DNA of 64,000 nt from Bacillus sp. REN16 (GTDB lineage Bacteria; Bacillota; Bacilli; Bacillales; Bacillaceae_L), in NCBI RefSeq assembly GCF_020731355.1, contig NZ_JAJFZK010000005.1, forward strand, positions 124,001 to 188,000, given 5' to 3'. Below the pieces are notes generated by a model. That model worked only from the letters and a program-made list of their open reading frames with translations, made no database searches and was not told the DNA's origin. Positions 26,445-34,984 of the stretch are shown here, piece after piece. A program made the position numbers and the translations under genes. Position 1 is the first letter of the stretch. The number at the start of each line of letters is the position of its first letter.

Positions 26445-27620
26445 ATGGAACAATCAAACATATTGTGGGTTGATTTTTTAGCAAATGGTACTCGATTATT
26501 GGAAACTGAAAAGATGAAAGATCTAATAGATCGCGCGCTAAAATGTAACATAACACATCTTGTCGTCGATGCAAAAATTCCTTATGGATTTACAACCTAT
26601 CCAAGTGAATATGCATATCATGTGAGTGAAATGAAGGACGAACAGTATCATGATTGGAAAGGTCGCGATTTTCTTCAGGAAATGATTCATTACGCCAAAG
26701 GGGCAGGATTGAAGATTATTGCAAATGTGGATGTATTTGCAGAAGGAAATGGAATTGCAAAAGAAGGAATGGTGTATGACAAGCCAGAATGGCAGGTTGT
26801 TCATTATAACGAGGCGCTCTCTAATATGCCGACAGCTGCGGAAAACCACCATGATCCAACGGTTTTTGTGAATCCGATTCATCCAGAGGTTGAAGCCTAT
26901 GAGCTAAATATTATTCAAGAAATTGTTCGGAACTATGAAATCGATGGTGTTGTATTAGATAGATGTCGCTATCCCAATATTTATGGTGATTTTAGTAGCC
27001 TGAGTCGAGCGAAATTTGAAGCGTATATCGGTCAAGCGGTTAACAATTGGCCAAAGGATGTTATGACGATTGAGGAAAACAAACCTGCATTTGGTCCGTT
27101 TTTTCCAAAATGGGCAGAGTTCCGTGCGAAAAACATTAAAAACTTTGTTCAAAAAGCAAAAAATGTGGTTAAAACAAGAAATTCAGATTTGATTTTTTCA
27201 ATATATGTAGGCTCCTGGTACCCATTGTATTATAACGAAGGCGTCAACTGGGGAAGTGAAACCTATCACCCTTCATTGGATTGGACTTCTGATACGTACC
27301 ATACATCCGCTTATGCAGAGGAATTTGATTTTATCATGACTGGCTGCTATTACCCGGAAGTTACGATTGATGAAGCGAAAAACAATGGAAGACCTGCTAG
27401 CTGGTATAGTGTTGAAGGTGCGATTGAAATGAGTAAGGAAGCGATTAATGACCAAATTCCTGTGATTGCTAGCTTATTTTTGAAGGATTATACCGACAAT
27501 GTAGACCAGTTTAAGAAGGCTGTTCAGCTTTGTAAGGAGCGGACAAATGGAGTCATGCTGTTTGACACAGTGTATATAGAGGACTACCAGTGGTGGAACG
27601 AGCTAGAAGAGACCATTTAA
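26445..27620 (+). CDS. GHL10-like putative glycoside hydrolase (TIM barrel)
   Basis: 391 residues, cytoplasmic. Barrel signatures: LKCNITHLVVDAKIPYG, AKGAGLKIIANVDVFAEG, EIDGVVLDRCRYPNIYGDFS (the Asp-containing strand typical of the GHL10/YngK group) and EEFDFIMTGCYYPEV. Known members cleave or bind glycans, but most are uncharacterised. The Asp of VLDRCRYP and the acidic residues of EEFDF are candidate active-site positions. AAGGAGGAG lies before the ATG; 12 bases after the oxidoreductase. Confidence 0.72.
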   Translation: MEQSNILWVDFLANGTRLLETEKMKDLIDRALKCNITHLVVDAKIPYGFTTYPSEYAYHVSEMKDEQYHDWKGRDFLQEMIHYAKGAGLKIIANVDVFAEGNGIAKEGMVYDKPEWQVVHYNEALSNMPTAAENHHDPTVFVNPIHPEVEAYELNIIQEIVRNYEIDGVVLDRCRYPNIYGDFSSLSRAKFEAYIGQAVNNWPKDVMTIEENKPAFGPFFPKWAEFRAKNIKNFVQKAKNVVKTRNSDLIFSIYVGSWYPLYYNEGVNWGSETYHPSLDWTSDTYHTSAYAEEFDFIMTGCYYPEVTIDEAKNNGRPASWYSVEGAIEMSKEAINDQIPVIASLFLKDYTDNVDQFKKAVQLCKERTNGVMLFDTVYIEDYQWWNELEETI

Positions 27621-27654
27621 CTAATTATCTTAGATTGCAACTGGAGTGTATGAA

Positions 27655-28347
27655 ATGGAAACGAAACAAGTGTTTTTTGACAAAATATATAGAAGGTTAG
27701 TTGTGTCGTGTCAAGCCTTGCCTGACGAGCCTCTTCATAGCTCCTATATCATGAGTAAAATGGCGGTGGCTGCAACCCAGGCAGGTGCAAGTGGTATACG
27801 GGCTAACAGTGTGGAAGACATCCGGGAAATTAAAAAAGTAACAGACTTGCCAATCATCGGGATTATTAAACAGGATTATGACAATTCCAAAGTTTTTATC
27901 ACGCCTACATTGAAGGAAATTGAGCTTCTAGTAAATGAAGGTGTAGATATGATTGCATTGGATGCAACTAGCAGAGTACGACCAGATGGTTATACGATAG
28001 CAGAGATTTTTCCAGAAATCAGAAGAAAATATCCCAATCAATTATTCATGGCGGATTGCTCTACTTTGGAAGAGGGTATTCAAGCAGAAAAATTGGGATT
28101 TGATGCTGCCGGAACAACATTATCAGGGTATACAGACTATACGAAGGATGTAACATTACCCAACATTGATTTAATCAAACAATTTGTAGATCAAATCAGT
28201 GTACCAGTCATTGCAGAGGGCGGAATCTCGTCACCTGAGGAATTAAAGCAAGTCATCGCAACAGGAGTCCATTCAGCGGTAGTTGGATCCGCGATTACAC
28301 GTCCGCAAGAAATTACAAAACGGTTTTTAAAAGTGTTACAGGATTGA
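27655..28347 (+). CDS. nanE: N-acetylmannosamine-6-phosphate 2-epimerase
   Basis: 230-residue TIM-barrel enzyme converting ManNAc-6-P to GlcNAc-6-P. Seen: RLVVSCQALPDEPLHSS, GIRANSVEDI, the lysine-bearing IIGIIKQDY, ALDATSRVRPDG, MADCSTLEEG and IAEGGISSPEEL, all standard NanE motifs. Its presence argues that the cluster yields ManNAc or ManNAc-6-P. No NanA lyase is visible, so sialic acid itself is not clearly the substrate. ATG at 27655 after CTGGAG; the in-frame GTG at 27646 overlaps this site. Confidence 0.92.
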   Translation: METKQVFFDKIYRRLVVSCQALPDEPLHSSYIMSKMAVAATQAGASGIRANSVEDIREIKKVTDLPIIGIIKQDYDNSKVFITPTLKEIELLVNEGVDMIALDATSRVRPDGYTIAEIFPEIRRKYPNQLFMADCSTLEEGIQAEKLGFDAAGTTLSGYTDYTKDVTLPNIDLIKQFVDQISVPVIAEGGISSPEELKQVIATGVHSAVVGSAITRPQEITKRFLKVLQD

Positions 28348-28353
28348 ATCTAA

Positions 28354-28383
28354 GGGGACAAGGGGGCAGGTCCCTTGTCCCTA
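28354..28383 (+). repeat. GC-rich dispersed repeat, perfect hairpin copy
   Basis: GGGACAAGGG (28355-28364) pairs perfectly with CCCTTGTCCC (28372-28381) around GGCAGGT. There is no T tract, so it is more a hairpin or processing site between nanE and the kinase gene than a terminator. Confidence 0.8.
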
Positions 28384-28438
28384 TTAAAATATGATGGGAT
28401 TACGGACCTGTTGATAACCCTACATTGAGGTGAGAGAG

Positions 28439-29320
28439 ATGAAAATATTTGCTGCGGATATTGGCGGGACATCGATAAAAATCGGCGTGACCGACGAGAA
28501 TGGTGTGATTCAACTATTTGATGAGGTTGTAACGGAAAGGAAAAAGGGAGGGCCTTATATTGTTCAAAAATTGGAGGATATAATCGCCAAGTACTCAGAT
28601 ATAGATGCAATCAGTATTAGCACAGCCGGCCAGGTGAATAGTAAGGAAGGCTATATTATCTATGCAAATGAAAATCTGCCAAACTACACTGGTACCAGAA
28701 TTAAGGATCTACTAGAATCAAAGTTTAATGTACCTGTAAATGTAGAGAACGATGTGAATGCAGCAGCTTTAGGTGAAAAGTTTTATGGAGTGGGTAAGAA
28801 ATATCGCGATTTTCTTTTTTTGACCTTTGGGACAGGTATTGGCGGCGCGATTGTAATTGATTCGAAGTTGCATCGTGGTGTTACAGGTAGTGCAGGAGAA
28901 TTTGGTCATATGAATCTGTATCCGAATGGTATTCCATGTGGTTGTGGAAATCATGGATGCTATGAGCAATATGGCTCGACAACAGCTCTCATTAGGGAAG
29001 TGAAGAAGATAGATCCAGAGTGCACAAACGGCAGACAGCTGTTTGAAATGATTCAAAGCGGCAATGAACGGCTGTTTAAAGTATTTGATCATTGGACAAA
29101 TGAGGTTGCGCGTGGTATTGCCAGTTTGATTCATATCTTCAACCCGCCTTGTGTCATTTTAGGTGGTGGAATCATGGAACAGGATTTATCTATCAAACTT
29201 GTTTCTGAAAAGGTTCAACAACACATTATGGATAGTTATTCAGATGTAAAAATCTTGAAATCTGAGTTTGGCAACAAAGCTGGCCTTTATGGTGCGATTT
29301 CGTTGCATAAATTTAGCTGA
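28439..29320 (+). CDS. ROK-family sugar kinase
   Basis: 293 residues. ATP/phosphate motif ADIGGTSIKIGV at the start, FGTGIGGAIVIDSKLHRG, GEFGHMNLYPNG with the catalytic-region residues, and the zinc motif CGCGNHGCYEQYGS. ROK enzymes phosphorylate glucose, GlcNAc, ManNAc or allose. Next to nanE, a ManNAc (or GlcNAc) kinase is likely, supplying the epimerase. ATG at 28439 after GAGGTG; the in-frame GTG at 28430 is part of that site. Confidence 0.9.
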   Translation: MKIFAADIGGTSIKIGVTDENGVIQLFDEVVTERKKGGPYIVQKLEDIIAKYSDIDAISISTAGQVNSKEGYIIYANENLPNYTGTRIKDLLESKFNVPVNVENDVNAAALGEKFYGVGKKYRDFLFLTFGTGIGGAIVIDSKLHRGVTGSAGEFGHMNLYPNGIPCGCGNHGCYEQYGSTTALIREVKKIDPECTNGRQLFEMIQSGNERLFKVFDHWTNEVARGIASLIHIFNPPCVILGGGIMEQDLSIKLVSEKVQQHIMDSYSDVKILKSEFGNKAGLYGAISLHKFS

Positions 29321-29336
29321 AAAGGAGCTAAATTCA

Positions 29337-30047
29337 ATGAAAAAGGATAATCGTAAATTCCATAGTTCCCACTTAAATAAAACACTAGATTACATGGTAT
29401 TAACGTTGAGCGAGAATATTGAGGATGCCTATCTATTATATGTCCAAGATGGCAGGGACTATTTAGAGCTAGGAGGATTGGAAAACGTGATTCAGAGGTT
29501 AGTATGTGAGACTCCTGAGCTTGCCAATCGACTTGTTTTTGTCCTGATCCATCCTGGGGATTCGGTTGAAAGATGGAATTCATTTAGTCGGAACGGGACT
29601 TCCTTTAGCCTGTTTCTTCGTTTTATGAATGATGAATTTATTCCAGAGATTGAAAGAATCTTAGGAGCTAACGTATCAAGAAGAGGCCTTCTAGGAGATT
29701 CTTTGGCAGGTAATATAAGCTTGAATATCGCACTGGAACGGCCGGAAATGTGGACGCATTTATTGGTTCAGTCTCCGGCTGTTTCTGCTGGCGATATTGG
29801 ACAGCTGGAGAAGGTTGAACTTCCTGACTGGAACGTATACCAAACTGTTGGAACATATGAAGACGAGTTCGTATCCTCAATATCGAATGAAAAATTATAT
29901 ATTTTGACAAGGAATCGACAATTATATAGAAGCTTTTTATCGAAAAAGATAACCGTACAGTATATAGAATCAGAAGATGAACACCTTTGGAAGGTTTGGG
30001 AAAGGGATTTACCTTCCGTGCTAGAGTTTTTTGTGAAGGAGGTTTGA
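29337..30047 (+). CDS. Alpha/beta-hydrolase esterase (esterase D/Fes-like)
   Basis: 236 residues. Nucleophile elbow GLLGDSLAGNISLN (Ser in GDSLAG), substrate-site segment RNGTSFSLFLRFMNDEFIPE, acidic GTYEDEFV and a terminal His in SEDEHLWKVWERDLP completing the triad. This is the putative-esterase family that includes enterochelin esterase and carbohydrate O-acyl esterases. In this context, removal of O-acetyl groups from the imported glycan is plausible. The frame is open from 29268 inside the kinase gene, but AAAGGAG nine bases before ATG 29337 marks the true start. Confidence 0.8.
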   Translation: MKKDNRKFHSSHLNKTLDYMVLTLSENIEDAYLLYVQDGRDYLELGGLENVIQRLVCETPELANRLVFVLIHPGDSVERWNSFSRNGTSFSLFLRFMNDEFIPEIERILGANVSRRGLLGDSLAGNISLNIALERPEMWTHLLVQSPAVSAGDIGQLEKVELPDWNVYQTVGTYEDEFVSSISNEKLYILTRNRQLYRSFLSKKITVQYIESEDEHLWKVWERDLPSVLEFFVKEV

Positions 30048-30048
30048 C

Positions 30049-31917
30049 ATGGAGTTATATTTTACTGGTGATGTATCAGATGTTTTAAAAGGTGTAACAA
30101 TTCTCAGTGCTGAGTTGGGAATAAAAATTGCGGAGGATGGATACCCGATTGAGGTTATAAATCGCAAAGGACCCTTAGAAGTGACGAACAAACAGATTGT
30201 CTTTGAAAAGAAGATTCATTTTTTCAGAGGATTGGGGCTGTGGCTTCAGCACATAGAAAAAAATAATGAATTCCATCTTACTGAAGTGCCTCAATTTGAA
30301 ACCAGTGGGGCGATGATTGATGTTTCGAGAAATGCAGTCCTTACGGTTGATGGTATTAAAATGCTGCTTCGAAAAATGTCTGTGATGGGCTTAAACATGG
30401 TCATGGTATATACAGAGGATACATACGAGGTTCCAGAAGTCCCTTATTTTGGATATATGCGTGGCAGGTATTCTGAAGAGGAAATTCGGGAATGTGATGA
30501 TTATGCTTTTCAACTTGGGATTGAAATGATACCGTGTATTCAAACACTTGCCCATCTAAAAGAAGCGTTGAAGTGGGGCTATGCGAATGGAATCAAGGAT
30601 ACGGATGATATTTTGCTTGTCGGGGAACCGAAAACGTATGAACTTCTTAAAAAACTGATAGGGGCAGCCGTTAGGCCTTATCGTACAAAAAGAATTCATA
30701 TCGGCATGGATGAAGCGTTGCAGCTTGGGCGTGGAGTGTATATTGAGAAAAACGGGTATCAAAATCGATTTGACATTATGAATCGCCATCTTCAAGAGGT
30801 AGTATCAATCACCGATGAATTTGGTCTGCAACCAATGATTTGGAGTGATATGTACTTTCGACTAGCCTCCCAAAGCGGAAATTATTATGATTTTGATAAA
30901 ACTTTATTGGAACAGGTTAAGCAATCCATTCCTAACGTACAAATGGTGTATTGGGATTACTATCATTCGGATCAAAGTTTCTATGAGGGAATGCTGAACA
31001 CACATAAACAGATCGTTTCGGATCCACTTTTTGCTGGAGGGTTATGGACTTGGAATGGAATCTCCCCTAACTATTCAAGGGCTTTCCGGAATACGGAGGC
31101 GGCATTAAATGCCTGCAGAAAAACCGGTATTAAAGAGGTATTTGCAACCATGTGGGGTGATAACGGTACTGAAACCCCGATCCAAACAGCACTTCCTGGC
31201 CTGCAATTATTTGCTGAGCATACGTATCATCAAATAGTGAGTAGAGAGCATTTGAAAGAAAGGTTTAACTACTGTACTGGATCTGATATAAATGATTTCC
31301 TTTTATTGAATCAATTCGACGAGATTCCAGGAGTCATGGAGGATAATTTATATTCTTCAAACCCTTCCAAGTTTTTGCTTTGGCAGGATGTATTACTAGG
31401 TTTATTTGATGAAAATATAAAGGGATTTCCGATTGCTTACCATTACAGAGGTTTAGTGGAAAAACTACGGGTAGTTAAGGAACGTAATCAAGGCTCGAAA
31501 GAATTATTTCATTTTTATGAGCAGCTAGCAATGGTATTAAGCGTGAAGGCGGAGCTTGGTATTGATGTAAAGTCAGCCTATGACAATGGAGATAAAGTGG
31601 GAATTAAGGTCTGTCTTGAAAACCTGGAAATTCTGAAAGTAGGGATAGATAGGTTAAGAATGGCACATCGAGATGTATGGTTCTCCGTTAATAAAGCTTT
31701 CGGCTGGGAAGTTCTTGACATTCGATATGGGGGTATACTGACTCGAATTGAAACAGCGGAGTATCGATTGGATCAATGGTTGAAGGGTAACCTTACAAAA
31801 ATAGAAGAACTCGAAGAAAATCGTCTTCGATATGATGGTCCTGAACAATTCCCGGAAAACGTAACATTGGGAAGAGGCGAAACCTACAACCGGATTGTAA
31901 CAGCTGGGACATTATAA
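30049..31917 (+). CDS. GH20 beta-N-acetylhexosaminidase
   Basis: 622 residues, no signal peptide, so it acts on imported oligosaccharides. Seen: a small N-terminal beta domain, the barrel with the catalytic Asp-Glu pair in KRIHIGMDEALQLG, QLGIEMIPCIQTLAHL, WSDMYFRL and GGLWTWNGISP, plus a long helical C-terminal region. Removes terminal GlcNAc or GalNAc by substrate-assisted catalysis. Similar to the intracellular-type GH20 of Paenibacillus. AAGGAGG lies before the ATG; the start is one base past the esterase stop codon. Last gene of the cluster. Confidence 0.9.
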   Translation: MELYFTGDVSDVLKGVTILSAELGIKIAEDGYPIEVINRKGPLEVTNKQIVFEKKIHFFRGLGLWLQHIEKNNEFHLTEVPQFETSGAMIDVSRNAVLTVDGIKMLLRKMSVMGLNMVMVYTEDTYEVPEVPYFGYMRGRYSEEEIRECDDYAFQLGIEMIPCIQTLAHLKEALKWGYANGIKDTDDILLVGEPKTYELLKKLIGAAVRPYRTKRIHIGMDEALQLGRGVYIEKNGYQNRFDIMNRHLQEVVSITDEFGLQPMIWSDMYFRLASQSGNYYDFDKTLLEQVKQSIPNVQMVYWDYYHSDQSFYEGMLNTHKQIVSDPLFAGGLWTWNGISPNYSRAFRNTEAALNACRKTGIKEVFATMWGDNGTETPIQTALPGLQLFAEHTYHQIVSREHLKERFNYCTGSDINDFLLLNQFDEIPGVMEDNLYSSNPSKFLLWQDVLLGLFDENIKGFPIAYHYRGLVEKLRVVKERNQGSKELFHFYEQLAMVLSVKAELGIDVKSAYDNGDKVGIKVCLENLEILKVGIDRLRMAHRDVWFSVNKAFGWEVLDIRYGGILTRIETAEYRLDQWLKGNLTKIEELEENRLRYDGPEQFPENVTLGRGETYNRIVTAGTL

Positions 31918-31925
31918 AATTATTA

Positions 31926-31960
31926 CCCAACGAGTATAGAAATACTATCTGCTCGTTGGG
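31926..31960 (+). terminator. Hairpin ending the amino-sugar cluster
   Basis: CCCAACGAG (31926-31934) pairs with CTCGTTGGG (31952-31960), with further pairing inside the loop. The T tract is poor (CCTGTTTAG), so termination may be inefficient. Confidence 0.6.
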
Positions 31961-31972
31961 CCTGTTTAGTCT

Positions 31973-34630
31973 TTAGGGGCGAGAGTGGGACAAGGAACCT
32001 GTCCCTATGTCCCGACCTTTCTTCCAAATCCGTTCGTATTGAACAAGTCTAGTTTCAAATAGTTTCAATGGATCATAATACACTTCCGGATTCGATTTCA
32101 TTTTAGCTAATGTTTCTTTGTCTTGTTCTACACGGGATTGTGTTCCGTCAATAGCCTCAGAAAGATCATCTAACGATTCCTTATAAAATATCCCGACATC
32201 TTGTTGCAGTGATTTTTTGAAAAAGTCGAATTGCTGCCAAAACTTCCTTTGAATGGAGTCGACCACTTCCGTATAGGACGCATTATCTACATAGCGCTTA
32301 TACTGGTTAAGCATGTATGCCTGTTGCTTTTGTGGCAGTAAACCCAACACTTTGCCAGCACCCTTCAGAAGCACTTGCCCTGGATTATGGCGAAGCATGA
32401 TGTTTTCTTTATCAATTTGAATTTGATAGGTCATGCGACTGATGTCTCGACGCCAATCCTCGACCACCTTAAAATCACAATGCAGCTGGAGTTCCTTTTC
32501 AGGATATCCTTCAGCTAGCGACTGAGTCATATCATCTAAGTAAGCTTGAGTAGCCACTAATTTTTGATTTGAACTTTCAATCCATTCCTGAAGTTTTTCT
32601 GAAAGACTTGGTACAATCTCCTGATCAAATAAACTTCGAATCTCTTCATTCATTTTTTCGTTCAATTCAATGTGGAGCTGGTTGAGATTACTTTCTTCTG
32701 TTATATATTCTGAGCAGCCCGCAAGGATTTTCGGTATTTTTTCAGAAATGTCATGTTTAACCTCCGAAATGAGGCCCTCGAATGAATCAGCAATTTCCTT
32801 GCTTTGGTCCATTTCTTTATCATGCAGACTGTTGTTAAATCCAGTTAATCGAGTGATAAATTCTTCATTATGCGCAATTAATTCGATTAATTTATTTTCA
32901 GCGTCTGCTCGTTTTTTAAGAAGGTTAGAAATCGTTTTTCTAAGCAAAAATAGGATTTTGCCAACACGATTAACCCTAAGGAAACTTGACTTAATGTCAC
33001 GAAGGACATCGCCATTTCGAACAGAATGTATAACCGAATCAGGGAAGTACTCTTTTACTTTTTCACGCTCAAACGTATTTGGCAGAACAAAATGAACCGG
33101 AATATCCTTAACGGAATGTTTGATTTGAGCGAGATAATCCAGGTCTAATTCGGTCAGGGTTTCGGCATGGTGAACAAATAGAACGCCATCGACCACAGGC
33201 AAGTAGCCAAATGTTTTCCGTTTTTCCATAAAGTATTCGTTATAGCCAGTCAAATTCAGTCTTAGGCCTGACTGCTGTAATTGAGCAGATGGATGGCTAA
33301 CCTCTATAATTGATTCTGGATCCGTTACCTCCTCGAATGTAGCCAGCGTACAACGCCCAGTATCGGACACCTCGATTATTTCCTTCTTTTCTCCATATTG
33401 AATGCTTGCAAAAGTAGAGAGCGAAGGAGTTAGTACTTCCTCTTCTAAAATCGAGTTCACAAAAGAACCTTTTCCTTTCCCAAGGACAAGCAGGTTCGTT
33501 GTGTTCTCATCAAAAAGTTGATCAAAGCCCCATACTAATCGATGGCTCGTTTCAATATTATTTTTTGCTGCCCAATCAATGATTGTTTTTACAAAGTGGT
33601 GACATTCATCAATGGATAAAGCTTGACTGTGGGCGTTTTCCAACAAAATCTCAGCCTCTTTAACAATCACCGTTTTAATGGCAGATGGAAAAATATCATC
33701 CCACGCTAAGATCGCTGCTGCAGCAGTCAATCCGTTAGTAGCAGTGGTAGTATTCAACCAATTAATTAGCAATTTCGGCATCAGCTGTCCGATATCACGT
33801 AATAAATAACTTCCAGTTGTGAGTTCAAGATACGCTTCCCCAAATAAATCAATAATCGTAGACCAAGACTCGTACGGATTGATTTCTAAATCCTTCATAA
33901 TTTGAATAACTGAATGTAACCAACCTAGATAATCGTCTGTTTGTTGGTAGCTTTTCCAAATGGCAGCCAATAGCAGTTTAAATCTAGGTTGATCAAGTTC
34001 ATATAAATTTAGTAACACAGAAACGAATGTATCAGGTGAAAATGTACTGCCATGACCTGCTTCGAAATATGAAAGTAAAGCGTCAAACCAAATTAGGTCT
34101 TGCGTTCGCTTTGCTTCATTAATCGCCAACTCAATCGCATTTTTCCAATCATCCTGTTCCTCATAAAAGCGCTTGGCAATCGATGTTAGCTCAGGATAAT
34201 CTGGATTTCCTTCAATTGCTTCCTGAAGGACCCGATAGGCTGCATCGAGCTTTTGGTCTTCAAGATATAATGAGAACAGGCATAATGAAACTTCGCTGGT
34301 AAGGATTTTGTTTTTCGAAATGATCGAGCCGTACACTTCCTCAGCATTTGAAAGCAACCCAAGTTCATAATACGCATCGGCAATATTCTTTTTAGCCCAA
34401 GGTTCTAAGTCGTTCGAGATGCTTTCCCATTTATAAATTGCAGATTCATAATCTTTATTATTAAAGTAAAGTTCCCCTTGAGCAAAGCGTATATAGGACA
34501 AGTCATAGGGTTCCTTTTCAGCCTCACTTATGAATGCCTCACCAAGAATCTCAATCGGATGCCTTTTGTCGTTATCTGGAATAATTGTTTGATAATACGT
34601 TTTAGTAATAAATTCATGTTCTGATGTCAT
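31973..34630 (-). CDS. TPR protein with degenerate dynamin-like G domain
   Basis: 885 residues. Residues about 1-210 contain TPR-like helical repeats (FAQGELYFNNKDYESAIYKW, then DAYYELGLLSNAEEVYGSI). Near residue 380, LLVLGKGKGSFVNSILEEEV matches the P-loop region of dynamin-family GTPases (normally GxxxxGKS/T), but the Lys-Ser/Thr is lost. The matching of YLPVVDGVLFVHHAE to the G3/G4 region is also weak. The following 400 residues are long helices, as in a dynamin stalk. It probably does not hydrolyse GTP. The start is ATG 34630 with GGAGG seven bases upstream; the longer frame to 34666 runs into a GC-rich repeat. The last dozen residues (DIGTGSLSHSRP) are encoded by another repeat copy. Confidence 0.7.
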   Translation of the reverse strand: MTSEHEFITKTYYQTIIPDNDKRHPIEILGEAFISEAEKEPYDLSYIRFAQGELYFNNKDYESAIYKWESISNDLEPWAKKNIADAYYELGLLSNAEEVYGSIISKNKILTSEVSLCLFSLYLEDQKLDAAYRVLQEAIEGNPDYPELTSIAKRFYEEQDDWKNAIELAINEAKRTQDLIWFDALLSYFEAGHGSTFSPDTFVSVLLNLYELDQPRFKLLLAAIWKSYQQTDDYLGWLHSVIQIMKDLEINPYESWSTIIDLFGEAYLELTTGSYLLRDIGQLMPKLLINWLNTTTATNGLTAAAAILAWDDIFPSAIKTVIVKEAEILLENAHSQALSIDECHHFVKTIIDWAAKNNIETSHRLVWGFDQLFDENTTNLLVLGKGKGSFVNSILEEEVLTPSLSTFASIQYGEKKEIIEVSDTGRCTLATFEEVTDPESIIEVSHPSAQLQQSGLRLNLTGYNEYFMEKRKTFGYLPVVDGVLFVHHAETLTELDLDYLAQIKHSVKDIPVHFVLPNTFEREKVKEYFPDSVIHSVRNGDVLRDIKSSFLRVNRVGKILFLLRKTISNLLKKRADAENKLIELIAHNEEFITRLTGFNNSLHDKEMDQSKEIADSFEGLISEVKHDISEKIPKILAGCSEYITEESNLNQLHIELNEKMNEEIRSLFDQEIVPSLSEKLQEWIESSNQKLVATQAYLDDMTQSLAEGYPEKELQLHCDFKVVEDWRRDISRMTYQIQIDKENIMLRHNPGQVLLKGAGKVLGLLPQKQQAYMLNQYKRYVDNASYTEVVDSIQRKFWQQFDFFKKSLQQDVGIFYKESLDDLSEAIDGTQSRVEQDKETLAKMKSNPEVYYDPLKLFETRLVQYERIWKKGRDIGTGSLSHSRP
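31975..32018 (-). repeat. GC-rich dispersed repeat encoding the C-terminus of the TPR protein
   Basis: On the minus strand, GGGACATAGGGACAGGTTCC then TTGTCCCACTC matches the family. It spans the last 12 or so codons and the stop codon, so the original C-terminus has been replaced or extended. Confidence 0.75.
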
Positions 34631-34644
34631 ATGTAAACCTCCAA

Positions 34645-34675
34645 TGCTGGGACAAAATAGGGTCATGTCCCGTTT
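34645..34675 (-). repeat. GC-rich dispersed repeat upstream of the TPR gene
   Basis: GCTGGGACAAAATAGGGTCATGTCCCG on the plus strand contains GGGACA/TGTCCC inverted arms. It lies just upstream of the ribosome binding site of the leftward gene. Confidence 0.55.
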
Positions 34676-34790
34676 CGTTCTTAATCAGTTAGGTGTAGGA
34701 AGTTTTTTCCTTGTAGGATAGACTCATACCTATTATAAATATATACGATTGAGTTGCTTAGTTTGTGTCGTTTTTTGCATATAATTAAGA

Positions 34791-34827
34791 AAGGGTCCAA
34801 AAAGATTATAATCTTTTTTGGACCCTT
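34791..34827. terminator. Long hairpin ending the riboswitch-controlled gene
   Basis: GGGTCCAAAAAGATTAT and ATAATCTTTTTTGGACCC pair almost perfectly (one extra A-T). It lies just after the stop codon of the 43-residue ORF on the minus strand and can terminate in that direction. Confidence 0.7.
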
Positions 34828-34835
34828 CAATCATA

Positions 34836-34967
34836 TTACATACCATTTGCAAGTAAAGTCGTAGCTGCGCTAATTAATACGGCGAGAATAGGGAGAGAAA
34901 CATATAATAGGATTTTATTTCTCTTTCTTTTTCTTTCCATTTCCTCAGGTGTTACCCATGTACTCAA
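34836..34967 (-). CDS. 43-residue membrane protein under riboswitch control
   Basis: A short ORF starting with TTG at 34967, nine bases after GAGGAGG. The product has an acidic/basic N-terminus (STWVTPEEMERKRKRNK) and one membrane helix (ILLYVSLPILAVLISAATTL), ending LANGM. A topology with the basic N-terminus inside is expected. No family recognised. It sits alone between a c-di-GMP-type riboswitch and a strong terminator, which argues that it is a real gene and not noise. Confidence 0.65.
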   Translation of the reverse strand: MSTWVTPEEMERKRKRNKILLYVSLPILAVLISAATTLLANGM

Positions 34968-34984
34968 TTTTCTTTTCCTCCTCG

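Noticed and set aside
27655-30047. A sialic acid (NanA-type) catabolic operon
   Set aside because: nanE and a ROK kinase are present, but no N-acetylneuraminate lyase or sialidase is visible, so the substrate is left open.
32670-33095. 141-residue plus-strand ORF
   Set aside because: Antisense shadow of the TPR/dynamin-like gene; Ser/Arg/Leu-rich composition typical of shadow frames.
34631-34666. Longer N-terminus for the TPR/dynamin-like protein
   Set aside because: The extra 12 codons come from a GC-rich repeat, and a good GGAGG site precedes the ATG at 34630.
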